Shown here piece after piece: positions 43,880-54,210 of a stretch of 64,000 bases of DNA. The notes beneath the pieces are model-generated. The model was not told where the DNA came from. It worked only from the letters and a program-made list of their open reading frames with translations, and did no database searches. A program made the position numbers and the translations under genes. Numbering within the stretch: position 1 is the stretch's first letter; each line of letters begins with the position of its first letter. The DNA is from Campanula takesimana. Lineage: Eukaryota > Streptophyta > Magnoliopsida > Asterales > Campanulaceae. The stretch is from assembly GCA_026119855.1 (NCBI GenBank), contig JAOWBW010000105.1, forward strand, positions 1-64,000. The letters run 5' to 3'.

Positions 43880-44725
43880 TCAGAATCTTCCTTTTTTCTG
43901 CGGGGATTTCCAGCCCGACCTTGACCGTTTGTTCGGGGTAAGCGGATTTATGACTACATCCTCCAGAGCATCGTTGGGGCGGATGTCCCTTATTTCTCTG
44001 TCATGCAGTGAATCAATCACGATGTCTATGTGCTCGGTCCCTGCGGCAATGCGACGGGCTCTCCTACTCCGCTTAAATTCTGCCCGTGTTAAGTGGAATG
44101 ACAAAGTTCCAATCATGGCCGCGCCCTCGGTCCCGTTGCTGCTGGTTTTGACCTTTTTAGCCTCCCTCGGGCTCACCAATCTTGACCCCATCGCGCTCTC
44201 CCTTCTTTTCTTCTCTATTATTTTGAGGAAAAGCTCGGGCTTGTTTTCGATGCATGCTATCCCTGCGGGGGTGCTGAACTTGATCTTCTGGTGAGGGATT
44301 GACGCAACGATTCCAAGGGCAGCCTGAGCGGTCACTCCCAAGATTGCGTTGTATTGGGATTTCAGATCGATCGCCATGAACGTGACACGGGCTGCTTTCT
44401 CGAACAGCCTCTCTCCAATGGTCACTTCGAAGTCAATGGTCCCTTTTGCGTAGACCGTATGATTCGTGAACCCTTCCAACAAGTCCGCATATGGGGTTAA
44501 GTGCGCCTCAGACATCCCCATTTCTTCTAAACAATGGAAGTAGAGTATGTCCCGTGAAGCCCCGGTATCAATGAGGACCCTCCCAATATCCGCTCTACCA
44601 ATAGCCATCTTGATTGTCAATGGCTGTGTTGAATGGAAGAGGGTGGAGGCCAGCTCGCTCCTCTTGAACCCGATCATTTCCTCTTGCTCGGGTGGGTATG
44701 CAGGTATCAGGAACACCTTTTCCAA
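43880..44725 (-). CDS. Tat-2 protease and downstream linker
   Basis: Minus strand, 281 codons. An aspartic protease with active-site DTG at residues 53-55 (VLIDTGASRDIL) and a second conserved segment (YNAILGVTAQ) near residue 125. It overlaps the gag frame by 19 bases and ends 20 bases before the RT frame opens, so gag, protease and RT lie in different frames; this may be translational frameshifting or a mutation. The basic C-terminus (KRSRSGWKSPQKKGR) is a linker. Confidence 0.8.
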   Translation of the reverse strand: MEKVFLIPAYPPEQEEMIGFKRSELASTLFHSTQPLTIKMAIGRADIGRVLIDTGASRDILYFHCLEEMGMSEAHLTPYADLLEGFTNHTVYAKGTIDFEVTIGERLFEKAARVTFMAIDLKSQYNAILGVTAQAALGIVASIPHQKIKFSTPAGIACIENKPELFLKIIEKKRRESAMGSRLVSPREAKKVKTSSNGTEGAAMIGTLSFHLTRAEFKRSRRARRIAAGTEHIDIVIDSLHDREIRDIRPNDALEDVVINPLTPNKRSRSGWKSPQKKGRF

Positions 44726-45633
44726 TTTCTTAATCTGAATAGAGAGCTGGGTGTTGCTCGGGGCTTCTTCCCCAATATACTGGATGTCATAGCGTTTTTC
44801 CCCGTCGGCATCGTTATCCCTAACATATTGACATGTCCCCGTGGGGCTTCTCCTTTATTGCTGGGTCCCTCGATCCATTTTTTCAATTCTCCGGCCTCGA
44901 CTTTCTGTTGTATTATCTTTTTCATCTGAAAACATTCATCCGTGTTATGCCCGTGGCTTTCATGGTAGCCGCACCACTTCTTTTTGTTCGCCTCATAAGG
45001 CTTTCTTTCTAGGGGTGGGGGAGGAGGCAGGGCTTCTGCCCGCAGAATCTCAGTCCTTGGGGCTACCAAAGGAGTGAAGGTGTTGTCAGTTCTTTTGAAA
45101 TTAGTCGTGCCCCTCGGTCTGCCTCTATTTCGGCCGCCACTACCCCCCGAATAGCCTGCGTGGTACCTTGAGTCATGAGCGGGCTCGAGCCTATCCCTTA
45201 TGCTCCTGCGGGCATCATCCATGAATGAGGGCTCTACCCCGGCCATGGCAATGGCTCGATTGTACATTTCCTCCGTTCCCTCGGGCTTTCGACAAGCGAA
45301 CTCTTGCCTCAAGGTATAGGATGTTAATCCTCCCAAGAAGCACAGCTCGATGTCATTCCTCGTTAAGTCCACGATTTGTTCGGTCATTTTTCGAAACCGA
45401 GTAATGAACGCCTTCGTACTTTCCCCGGGATATTGCTTCACACCGCATAGGTCCGATTTCGGTCTTGCGACCTCCCCCGCGCCTGCGAACGAATTCAGGA
45501 ACGACGTCCGCAGTTGCTCGTAGCTACAAATGGAGCGGGGTTTATGGGCCAACAACCATCCCAGCGCCTTCCCCTTGAATGTGGATGCTAGAGCTTTGCA
45601 TTTTACGGCCTCATCTGTTGAGAATAGAGCCAT
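44707..45633 (-). CDS. Tat-2 gag, capsid and zinc-knuckle part
   Basis: Minus strand, 308 codons. The capsid-like core (ALASTFKGKALGWLLAHKPRS, first residues ALASTFKG) opens the frame, and a single zinc-knuckle-like C-x-Y-H...H...C module (WCGYHESHGHNTDEC) lies near residue 225. Gag builds the particle that carries the element RNA. The frame directly upstream is different, so the N-terminal gag part (45804-46388) is separated by a frame break. Confidence 0.82.
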   Translation of the reverse strand: MALFSTDEAVKCKALASTFKGKALGWLLAHKPRSICSYEQLRTSFLNSFAGAGEVARPKSDLCGVKQYPGESTKAFITRFRKMTEQIVDLTRNDIELCFLGGLTSYTLRQEFACRKPEGTEEMYNRAIAMAGVEPSFMDDARRSIRDRLEPAHDSRYHAGYSGGSGGRNRGRPRGTTNFKRTDNTFTPLVAPRTEILRAEALPPPPPLERKPYEANKKKWCGYHESHGHNTDECFQMKKIIQQKVEAGELKKWIEGPSNKGEAPRGHVNMLGITMPTGKNAMTSSILGKKPRATPSSLFRLRNWKRCS

Positions 45634-45803
45634 CTGCCCTTCAAACCGCCCAACATGGCTTTTTGAGTTAGACGAGCCGTCATAAGCGTCTAGCGTGGGG
45701 ACTTTTCCCCGCTGAAATGGTGAATCAGCTATCTAGGAGGCAAAAGCATCTATGGGTCCAATGCACTTTGCCACACTTTGCTTAGACTCCCATAGGTCCC
45801 TGA

Positions 45804-46388
45804 TCATTCCCTGGACTTTGTAGTCGATCTCTCCCCGGTTTTCACCTTTTTCGCCGTCCCCGCAAATTGCTCTCCGGTTCTAACAGTTGCTTTTCCCTTG
45901 TAGTGGCCTTTGGACCTTCTAGGTTGTGACTCTCCTTCTTCACTCTTTCTCCCTTCCTCTCCTTCTTCATCGTCGTCCTCCACAACGATCGTTCTTTTCT
46001 CCTTTCCCTCCACCCTGCTGGCTATGCTTTTAGAACCATGAGTTTTCGATCTTTCCAGAGGGACTCCTGTGTCAGCCTCGGCATTGAATAGCTCTTCTAG
46101 GGCCAGGTTTAACTGAAGCCCTTCCATTACTAGATTCTGCCTGTCTTTCAGGAGCTGGATTTTCTTTTGAATCTGCTCAGGGGTGAGGGGAGTGACGGGG
46201 ATTTTCTGTGCCTTGCGTGCTTTTGAAGTTTCGATATGATCTCTCAGATCCGCCTCTCTTCTTGCTTTCTGAGAGGGAGTACCCGAGCTGCCACTAGGCG
46301 CCTTATCTCCCAATCTGGCAAAGATGGATCCTTGAGGCGCTTGTTTCGAAGGGCTAGCATTCGGGTTCAAGATTTCTTTCCCAGTCAT
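45804..46388 (-). CDS. Tat-2 gag, N-terminal part
   Basis: Minus strand, 194 codons, ATG at 46388 (MTGKEILNPNASP). A charged, disordered protein with a helix-forming glutamine/lysine segment (QIQKKIQLLKDRQNLVMEGL) and a long acidic stretch (VVEDDDEEGEEG). It is the first ORF after the primer site, as expected for gag. A frame break separates it from the capsid part. Confidence 0.65.
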   Translation of the reverse strand: MTGKEILNPNASPSKQAPQGSIFARLGDKAPSGSSGTPSQKARREADLRDHIETSKARKAQKIPVTPLTPEQIQKKIQLLKDRQNLVMEGLQLNLALEELFNAEADTGVPLERSKTHGSKSIASRVEGKEKRTIVVEDDDEEGEEGRKSEEGESQPRRSKGHYKGKATVRTGEQFAGTAKKVKTGERSTTKSRE

Positions 46389-46593
46389 TGCAAATATTTG
46401 GAAAGTCGAGGGTTAGCAGGACGGTCGAACGTATTTTTAGAACCGTACAAACAAAAGAATGGCTTTGAACGGTGGAAACTCAAGATGAGATGACCGAAAC
46501 TTGAACTGACGACTTGCAATAAAGGGTATTGAGTCATACTAGACTGGGAATTTCGAAAGAACTCAGAAGATTGCGCTAGGAAGATTATCGTTT

Positions 46594-46610
46594 CCCGGCA
46601 ACGGAACCAC
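46594..46610 (-). other. Primer binding site of Tat-2 (tRNA-Glu type)
   Basis: On the minus strand, TGGTTCCGTTGCCGGGA lies one base after the 5' LTR. It complements a tRNA 3' end with acceptor stem TCCGTTG/CAACGGA plus ACCA, which fits plant tRNA-Glu. The tRNA assignment is from memory of tRNA ends. Confidence 0.6.
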
Positions 46611-47247
46611 TGATGACGCCCTAGAGTTCTGGGGTCACGGAGATAGAACTCCAACTTTGCTGTCTCTTGATCCTGATCACAACACAAACAAGAACACCGT
46701 TAAGACCAAGGCCGGGTTGGAATCCGGCTTAGGCCCTCGGGTGTGAGAATAAGATCTCTGAGGAAAACCTAAGAAGAAGACTCAATGAAAACCTTGTGTG
46801 TGTGAGTGGGATAGAGCACGTACCTTGCTCATGGGAGCAAAAAGGAGTATATATATGACCAAGGGAAAGAAACCTGCACAAGGTACTAACCACCCTGGTA
46901 CTTGGAGGACACGTGGCGAGTCCCCAGTGGATCGGTCAGGAGAGTGGCTGGGAAGGTGGCGTGTCTGTCAGGGAAGCATGGTTCCATCACCAACCGTTAT
47001 GGGGTGTCAGGTACGGATAGGTGACGTCTCGTGTACGTTTGTGCCAGCTGGGCACTACGGGCTCCTCAGGATAGCGGGAGGCAGAGTCATCTCGGGCATA
47101 TATATCAGGGAGATCGGTCCCCTCGGGCTTACTTGCCCGCGTTCCTTGCTGGTTCGGCCCCAAGAGTTCAGGTCCGGTTCGGGCGTGTTAGGTCGCATTG
47201 ATTTGGACCGCCGAACATCCGGCCTAGAAGAAGGCTCGGTCTCATCA
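46611..47247 (-). repeat. Tat-2 5' LTR (637 bp)
   Basis: On the plus strand it reads TGATGACGCCCTAGAGTTC ... CTCGGTCTCATCA, followed by the duplication GGATG. It differs from the 3' LTR at about ten bases plus a 3-bp insertion. Confidence 0.92.
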
Positions 47248-47261
47248 GGATGGAGGGAGTA
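47248..47261. mobile_element. MITE interrupted by Tat-2 (right terminus)
   Basis: GGATGGAGGGAGTA, the terminal repeat end of the MITE whose body is at 22176-22370. Confidence 0.65.
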
Positions 47262-47266
47262 TTTAG

Positions 47267-47599
47267 TACTCCATTGGTCCCATAACTATGTGGACAAATT
47301 CCATTTTGGGCGTCCTGTTGATAAGTTAGATTTTCCTAAAATGGTAAAGAATATTTATTATTCCTTCCACTCATTCTCTCTCTTACTTTACATTTATACT
47401 CACAACACCAATCAACCTACTATATAGAGCTGTCAATACGGGCTGGCGGGGCGGGTTGGCCCAAATTCTTGGCGGGCTGAGAAAATGCCAACCCAACCCA
47501 CCTTGGGTTAGTGGGCCAGGCGGGCCAAGAGCCCAATACAATAAGGTTTTATTTTTATTTTTGTGTGATTTTCAGTTTAGCAATAGCAAGTCACCCGCT

Positions 47600-47642
<43 letters not shown>

Positions 47643-48507
47643 GGAAGGGAGTATATGAACCAGGTTCCAGGCCCGCAAGACACTGTCAAATTCGCACACA
47701 ACAACTCAAATTCAATCAATCAAATACAAAATTGAACAAGAATTAATAACTATAATACAACAAGCACCTGAAAAAAAGAAACTCACTCTGTTTTGTTTTC
47801 GCAAGTACCTGAAATTGTTGTGTGATTCTGTTTCGTTTTCGCAAAATTAGGTCAGGCAAAGAGGACGAAAAAAGGGAAAATAGAATATCAATTGAAAAAA
47901 CCCTAAAGCCCGCACACGTTCGGTTCACGGAAGGGGACTTACCAGAAGGAGGCGCCGGCGACGGATCACGTTTGGTTCACGGAAGGGGAGAGAAGAGGAT
48001 GATGGCGGATTGGCGGGCGATGGTGGCGGCGATTGGTTCGTGACTTCGTGCCTTAGTGTTAGTGTAGTAGCGGCGCCGGTCGTCGAAGACGACGAAGAGA
48101 GAAGGCGAGGAGAGGATATTCATAGAATATCAATTGAAAGTGAAAAAAAATCCTAAAGCCTTAGCCCGTACAATCGCATCGGTGTAAGCAAAAAAAAAAA
48201 AAAAAAAAAGTGGGTTGGCCCGCCCGCCCCGCCCCAAACCCGCTTGGCCCGTGACCCAAATGGCCTAGCCCAAATAGGCCCACTTGTATTTGGGTTAGCA
48301 AATTTAGGGCCCAATCCACCCTTATTCAATGGCGGGCCGGGCCAGCCCAACGGGCCTCAGCCCAAATTGACGGCTCTACTACTATACCCTACCCCACTTT
48401 CTCTCATACTTCACTTTTCACACTCACAACAACTATCCACTACTATTCATCCTTTAATTCTCATACAAAACACGTTTTGTCAACGTAATTATGAAACGGA
48501 GGGAATA
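47267..48507. mobile_element. Stowaway-like MITE split by a hAT element
   Basis: It starts TACTCCATTGGTCCCATAAC and ends TTATGAAACGGAGGGAATA. The interior has the ACTCATTCTCTCTCTTACTT and ACTCACAAC phrases common in this window. The hAT element at 47425-48378 lies inside it. Confidence 0.7.
47425..48378. mobile_element. Non-autonomous hAT element (TAGAGC ends), 954 bp
   Basis: The ends TAGAGCTGTCAATA and (reverse complement) TAGAGCCGTCAATT are inverted, and a perfect 8-bp duplication CTACTATA flanks it (47417-47424 and 48379-48386). Subterminal parts are rich in GGGC/GCCC (GGCGGGCC-like) motifs. It has long T-runs (about 47602-47639) and an A-run near 48190, but no transposase. Confidence 0.85.
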
Positions 48508-49030
48508 TATTTTATTTTTTTTACAAAAGGGAGATTGAAGGACAAAATGTGAATAGGTAATAGTGGTGAAATAGGGGTTTGCGTGAAAAGGACAATCAAC
48601 CGTTGAGCATGCTTTCGTTTGTTTGTTTGTTTGTTTTCCAACAGTGGTGTATGCACGTGCACACGTACAATCACTTGCTCACAGAAAAAAAAAAATAAGG
48701 TCTCTCAGACAACATATTGTAGTTCTAAAATAAAGAAAAATGGAAATTCAGGGGGTGAGAGTGCATGAACACAAAAGCTTTCTCTTTTACGCTTTCATCC
48801 CCAATCAATTACAAAAGATTTTTTGTCCCCCCTCGCCATAGCTAGATAGCAAAGGAGGTGGACATAAGAATTTGTTAGAGGCATGCAGTGTGGGTTCGAT
48901 TCCGGGTGGGAGCTTTCTACTCTTTTCTGTGGTTTGATCTTGCATGTGATATTAGTTGACATGTTCTCAAACTCTGGTCATTTAGGCACATCTCACGATC
49001 TAACGGATAGTAGCAATGAGGGACCAGAAC
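48508..49030. other. Spacer
   Basis: A GTTT microsatellite lies at 48618-48634. GGTTCGATTCC at 48893, the RNA polymerase III B-box sequence, hints at a tRNA-derived SINE remnant, but no convincing A-box or tRNA fold was found. Confidence 0.35.
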
Positions 49031-49229
49031 CAGTGGCGGACCGAGAAATATTCCAAAAGGGGGGCAAAATAAATTTTAGTACAATTTTTTCTTTACACAA
49101 AAGGGGGCAAGTACTAATAAATAGCACTAAATCCCTAAGTTTGTAAAATATGTATACTAGTAAAATGCAAAATTTGAAAATCAAATGGGGGCCATTACCC
49201 CCCATTGCTTGGCTGTAGGTCCGCCAGTG
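49031..49229. mobile_element. Non-autonomous hAT-like MITE (CAGTGGCGGA ends), 199 bp
   Basis: The left end CAGTGGCGGACC and the right end GGTCCGCCAGTG are near-perfect inverted repeats. The flanking 8-mers ACCAGAAC and ACCGGAAC differ at one base. Such ends are typical of Tip100-type hAT elements. Confidence 0.7.
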
Positions 49230-49593
49230 ACCGGAACTACTATCTTCATTATTAGTCTGGAACAAGCGATGAACATGACTATCAAAAAAAAAAAAAAAAA
49301 AAAATTTTTTTTACTGACCTTTTGTTATCTTCTTCACCCTCATCACTTTCTCTCTCTGACACTAACACCCCCTCCCTCATCCTCATGGCTGGCACACAGT
49401 TAGATAACTTCTTTCACTTTTACCTTGCTGTTCATTACACAGTACGAATTTCCATCAATGCCCCTCCAATTTTTTTGGCTTTTTCTTCGCAGTGTCTCAG
49501 TTCTACCTCTATCTATGTCTGAATTATTACTTAGTACACTTCTTACTGTTCATGTCAGCACTATAAAATGGGACGGAGATGAGATGAGGAGAC

Positions 49594-49754
49594 CAGATCT
49601 CCTGTACCCATCCAGTGTACTATCCATGTGCCCAAAGTGATCCGGCCGTTAATATTTTTGAATAATATTAATAAAATGTTAATCTTAAAAACTGTGAGCC
49701 GTTGGATCGCTTTGGGCACATAGGGTGGTACACCGGATGGGTACAGAAGATCTG
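49594..49754. mobile_element. Foldback MITE, 161 bp
   Basis: The left 55 bp (CAGATCTCCTGTACCCATCC ... GTGCCCAAAGTGATCCGGC) and right 55 bp (GGATCGCTTTGGGCACAT ... GGATGGGTACAGAAGATCTG) are inverted copies with few mismatches, so the strand can fold into one long hairpin. No clear target duplication. Confidence 0.65.
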
Positions 49755-49824
49755 CTCTCGTGTGTTAGTTGGGGGGGGGGGGTGTTTGAATATACGAGTG
49801 CATTCTATAATCTCCTTTATTATG

Positions 49825-50103
49825 TACTCCTTCCGCCCCGGAGTAAGAGTACTACCCTTCATTTGCACGCTTATTAATAAATATTGGAAGTAATGTAAAT
49901 GTTGTGAGTGTAAAAGTAAAGTAGGAGAGAGAATGAGTGGGAGAGAATAGTGAATTGATTGGTGTTGTGAGTATAAAAGTAAAATATGAGAGAGAATGAG
50001 TGGGGTGAATAGTAAAGATTCTTTATCATTTTAGGAATAAGACTCTTACTCTGGGACGTATCAAAATGGAAAGTAGGACTCTTACTCTGGAACGGAGGGA
50101 CTA
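49825..50103. mobile_element. Stowaway-like MITE (GGAGTAAGAGTACT family)
   Basis: TACTCCTTCCGCCCCGGAGT at the left; CTCTTACTCTGGAACGGAGG at the right. Its interior matches the MITE split by Tat-2. Confidence 0.7.
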
Positions 50104-50190
50104 CTATAACCTCCGCCCGAAATAAATGTTTAAAATTAATTTTATTTTTCAAAAGCACAAATTAGATATTCATTTTTAGTCGGAGGCAAA
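50104..50190. mobile_element. Small MITE-like inverted repeat
   Basis: ACCTCCGCCCGAAATAAATG and the inverted CATTTTTAGTCGGAGG enclose about 50 bp. Borders tentative. Confidence 0.4.
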
Positions 50191-50198
50191 CGTAAGAA

Positions 50199-50551
50199 TC
50201 CATCCCAGAGTAAGTGTCAACTTTTTCTTTTTAGTCTGTCTCATAGTAAGTGTCCACTTTCTAAAATGGAAAATAATATTTACTATTCATCACATTCATT
50301 CTCTCTCCTACTTCACTTTTAATACTCACAACACCTACTTCACCAACACTTTTTCCTTAATCCTCGTGCCCAACCAAAAAAATCATAATTCGAGTAGAAC
50401 GGAGGGAGTACTTTACTTTTACATTCACAACACCAATCAATTCACTATTCCCCTACCCACTTTCTCTCTCTAACCTCACTTTTTATACTCACAACACTTA
50501 CACCACTTTTACTTTTTCTTAATCCTTGTGCAAATGGAAGTGTGGACACGA
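50199..50551. mobile_element. MITE fragments left of the hAT transposon
   Basis: Two overlapping Stowaway-like bodies: 50199-50409 (CCCAGAGTAAGTGTC ... GAACGGAGGGAGTA) and 50410-50551, ending GTGTGGACACGAG before the hAT duplication GGGAGTAG. The latter 8-mer is itself the terminal part of the MITE. Confidence 0.5.
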
Positions 50552-50570
50552 GGGAGTAGTAGACGTGTCC

Positions 50571-51010
50571 ATCCGGTTATAACCGGCGGTTGACGGTTAT
50601 AACCGCCGGTTATGTTTTTCGTTAAATGCTAACCGTAACCTAACCGTCTAACCGTTATGTCCGGTTACGGTTAACCGGTTAACCGGTTAATGCGGTTAAA
50701 CCGGTTACCTTTTTTTTTTTTTTTTTTTTTTTTCAAAACAGTTTTATTAACAGTTTTTTGTTAAAAAAAAAAGATAAAATAAAAAAACACTTCATTTTTT
50801 TAAAGGGTTTTTTTTTCAAGTAAAGTTTTTTTTTTTTCAAGTAAAAAAAAAAATTTAACTGTTTTTTTAAACAGTTTTCTTAACAGATTTTTTTAACAGT
50901 TTTATTAACAGATTTTTTAACTTTTTTTTTTTTTTTAAACAGTTTTTATAAAAAAAAAAAAAACGGGAGTATATGTATGAGTCATACATATATTAAACAG
51001 TTTTCTTTTG
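50571..51010. repeat. Left subterminal arrays of the hAT transposon
   Basis: AACCGG/CCGGTTA motifs at 50571-50705, then T-runs and about eight TTAACAGTTTT-type motifs to about 51005. Such subterminal motifs are where hAT transposases usually bind. Confidence 0.65.
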
Positions 51011-51258
51011 TTTTTTTTTGTTTTTAAGTTAAAAACTTAAAATGTATAAGTGTATAACTATAATGTATAACACAAATTTTTTAAGTAAAAAAGGGACGGT
51101 ACCCTTAAATTTTATTAATTAAAATTAAAATTACAAAGAGGGGGACAACCAATCCTTGCCCTTTTATAATTAAGGGAGGAAAAAATGGAGCCTTATTACC
51201 TCAACTAAACTATTACAATGAAATAAAAATAAACCTATTCTAAAAATTAAAATAAAAA

Positions 51259-53441
51259 CTATCTACATTCCGTCCCTTCCGAACTTCCCGTAGAATCTTC
51301 CAAGTCGTATTGATATTGTGGATCTACATTTACTAAATCCTCTTCATAAGGCATATCTTGCTCCCTCTTTTCCGCTCTAACCCAATCACCAAGCAAGAGT
51401 TGATTTTCCAAATTTTCACAAGTTAGTTGGGAACGTCTTGCATCCAAAACATTTCCTCCCACACTAAATGCCGATTCGACGGCCACGGTTGAAGCGGGAG
51501 AAGCTAAGACTTCTTTTGCAATTAAAGAGAGTATGGATAAGTTTCTTGCCTTTGTGACCACCACCTCAAAATATCAAAGAAATTGGATTTGAAGTGTTTT
51601 GTACAACTTCATGTCTAGTAGAGAAATATGCTTCCAACTCGTACGGAATGCTAGAGGTAGAAGAAGAAGAAGGAGACGTTCTAGGACGTTTTGAAAATAA
51701 AATATCATTAACAAAACTATATGGATCGTTATTCACATCATATTGTGTATCAATATCTTCTTCATTAGGACTTGAGCCATATTGAGAAACATTTCCATGA
51801 ATTGCATTATACTCATTATAAAGAGTCACCAAATCTTTTTTTGTATTTTCAACAATAATCGCCGGTTTTCGTGTAATCCGTCCCCATTGGGGTATAAATT
51901 TGCATAATAAAACGTTATTATGCGGACTAGATCTTTCAATTTAATACGGGGATCCAACATCTTTGCAAGCAAAAATAGAGACGGAATGTTATCAAAATAT
52001 TTGACCCACTTTTGCCTCATGGAAGCAATGCTTTCGTTTAAAATGGTGCAATTTTGCAAATTTTTAAAACTTAGAACTATTGCAATACATTGATCAAGTA
52101 CCAAAACGGAAGTTGGATAATAAACTCCCGACAAAGCCAAAGTAGCGGTATTGAAAATCTTTAATAATTGACATAAATTAGTGCAAGCGTTCCATTGATA
52201 CGCAAATAAAGGAATTTCATAGCCCATACTAATAAAAAAATCCATGATATGCTCTTTATACTCAAAACCATCAATTAACATTTTGTAGGTAGAATTCCAC
52301 CTAGTCGGAACATCCATAGAAAAATATTTTTCGGGAAGACCCTTATTTAGTAAATATTTTATCCATTTTCTTGTAATTTATTTTTTTTTGCAATAAAATA
52401 AAGAGCCTCTCTAATGGGTTTAACATATTGATCTAAAGCATCCAAACCATCTTTAACACATAAATTTATGATATGACATAAACATCTAATATGAAAATAC
52501 TTACCCCCAAGTGACGGTTGACAAATGAGCATCAATTCCGGTATACTAGCGGTATTAGCACTAGCATTGTCGAATGAAATAGAAAATATTTTTTGCAAAA
52601 GACCATATTTTGCCAAAATGGCGTGCAACTTTCTACAAATATTTTCCGCGGAATGAGGTGGTTCAAAACTATCATATGCAAGTAGTCTTTTTTGTAAAGT
52701 CCACGAATTATCGATCCAATGGCATGTAACACCCAAATAACTATTTCTTTGCCAATGATCACTCCAACCATCGGCACAAATTGAAACTCTTTGATCTAAT
52801 TTTGATAAAACATCAATTAAAAAATGTTTATATTCCAAAACCACTTTTTTAATATCGCGTACGAGAGTCGTACGTGGTACTTTGGAGGCGGCCGGATTTA
52901 AAGAAAGTCTAATAAACCGTTCATAAAAGTCATCATCCGCAAAGTTAAAAGCAAGCCCTTTAACACACACAAATTTGCACAATTCTTTCCTATAAACGAC
53001 ATTATTAAACTTAAATAAGACCGAAGACGTACCTTGGGTGTTAGGTTGAGCAAATTGTAATTGAGCTTGATCACTATCAATCCCAAGTTTTTCAGGATGT
53101 GTTGATCTCAAGTGATGGTTCAATGTTCCATGCCCATTACCTTTTGCGAACGGGTAAGATTTGGTGCAATAGTTGCAACACGCTCGAAAATGTACAAAGT
53201 CGTTGGGGTCAATTTGTACTTTTCGGAAATGGATCGTGAAAGTGTCGGATTTGGATTCTCGTGCTTGACGTTGCCCCCGACCACCTCTTCCCACGCCTCG
53301 AGCTCGGCCGGCCCCGGCCCTACCACTTTGAGGAACATTTTCTTCAACATTTTGCTCACTTTCCTCAAAATGTGACTCAATTTCCGGGTTAAGTGAGGAA
53401 GAACCAACATGTTCCTTGCCGCTCCTTCGAGATGAGGCCAT
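51259..53441 (-). pseudogene. hAT transposase (BED finger, RNase H-like, dimerisation domain), frameshifted
   Basis: Minus strand, ATG at 53441 (MASSRRSGKEHVG). The first frame (360 codons) has an RG-rich segment, then a BED-type zinc finger (Cys 89, Cys 92, His 110, His 115). It continues with the start of the catalytic domain: CADGWSDHW, then SFDNASANT and RCLCHIINLC. The next frame (to 51826) starts with PTRWNSTYKM and ends QKKIW. Then come an acidic linker (51832-51566) and the C-terminal dimerisation domain (51564-51259) with EVLASPASTVAVESAFS. Four frames for one family-length protein mean frameshifts near 52385, 51840 and 51560; the first two fall at A-runs. The transposase would excise the element by cut and paste. 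Confidence 0.9.
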
Positions 53442-53454
53442 TTTGTTAACAAAC

Positions 53455-54210
53455 TAACTGAAACTGTTTAGAAACTGACTGAAACTCGCTAAAAAACTGA
53501 CTGAAAATGATGAAAAACACAGATTTTGTTAAAAAACTGACTGAAACTGTCAAAAAACTGACTGAAACTCTCAAAAACTGACTGGAATTCTGAAAACTAA
53601 CTGGAAAATGATTTGAAACTGACTGGAAATGGTTAACAAAGTGACTGGAATTTTCTAAATAAATTAAAAAAGTGATTTCGTTAAAAAACTAACTGGAAAG
53701 CGTTAAAAAACTGACTGGAATTATGCAATCTAACTGGAAATATGAGAGAGTGTGAGAATTAGTAGAGAGAGAAAGAGTATAGAGAAGATGTGGAACTAAA
53801 ATGGTAGGAGGGAGGGGGTATTTATATGTAAGCAATTTTTGGTTTTTTTTTTTTTTTTTTTCATTTAAGGCCGAAAGTTAACTGAACTAACGGCTAGTTG
53901 GAAAACTAGCCGTTTTTGGACAGTGGTGGTCAGTCAGACATGGGGAAATGGGGGGGGCCCGGTGCAAATTTTTGAAAAGTAGCCGTTAGGCGGTTAACCT
54001 CCGGTTTTATAACCGGTTTAACCGCCGGTTATCCGGTTGGCGGTTATCCGGTTATAACCGGCGGTTTACCGGTTTTGAGAAAGGCCTAACCGAAACCGAA
54101 CCGGGGAATTACGGTTGACGGTTGAGCCGGTTTCCGGTTAACCGGTTTCCCGGTTTTGACCCGGTTTTGACCGGTTATCAACCGGCGGTTAGCCGGTTGC
54201 CGGTTTTTTT
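53455..54210. repeat. Right subterminal arrays of the hAT transposon
   Basis: About twelve AACTGACTGAAA-type motifs, spaced about 22 bp, at 53455-53740 upstream of the transposase start. A T-run follows, then AACCGG/CCGGTT arrays at 53985-54210. The AACTG motifs here are inverted relative to the AACAGTTTT motifs at the left end. Confidence 0.65.

Larger units (their letters stand above)
22371..47247 (-). mobile_element. Tat-2: Tat-lineage Ty3/Gypsy LTR retrotransposon with nested elements
   Basis: Direct repeats at 22371-23004 and 46611-47247 (TGATGA...TCATCA ends) are flanked by the perfect 5-bp duplication GGATG (22366-22370 and 47248-47252). On the minus strand the order is 5' LTR, primer site, gag, protease, RT/RNase H plus archaeal-type RNase H, integrase, tandem repeats, antisense gene, polypurine region, 3' LTR. 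The Tekay-like insertion at 29121-41865 splits pol; without it Tat-2 would be about 12 kb. By eye the two LTRs differ at about ten bases plus a 3-bp indel (roughly 1.6%), more than the Tekay LTR pair, as the nesting order requires. Confidence 0.93.

Noticed and set aside
48883..48910. tRNA gene suggested by GGTTCGATTCC
   Set aside because: Only the B-box is present; no A-box at the right distance and no acceptor stem.
49768..49782. G-run of about 13 bases as a quadruplex element
   Set aside because: A single homopolymer with no conserved neighbours; too little to support a function.
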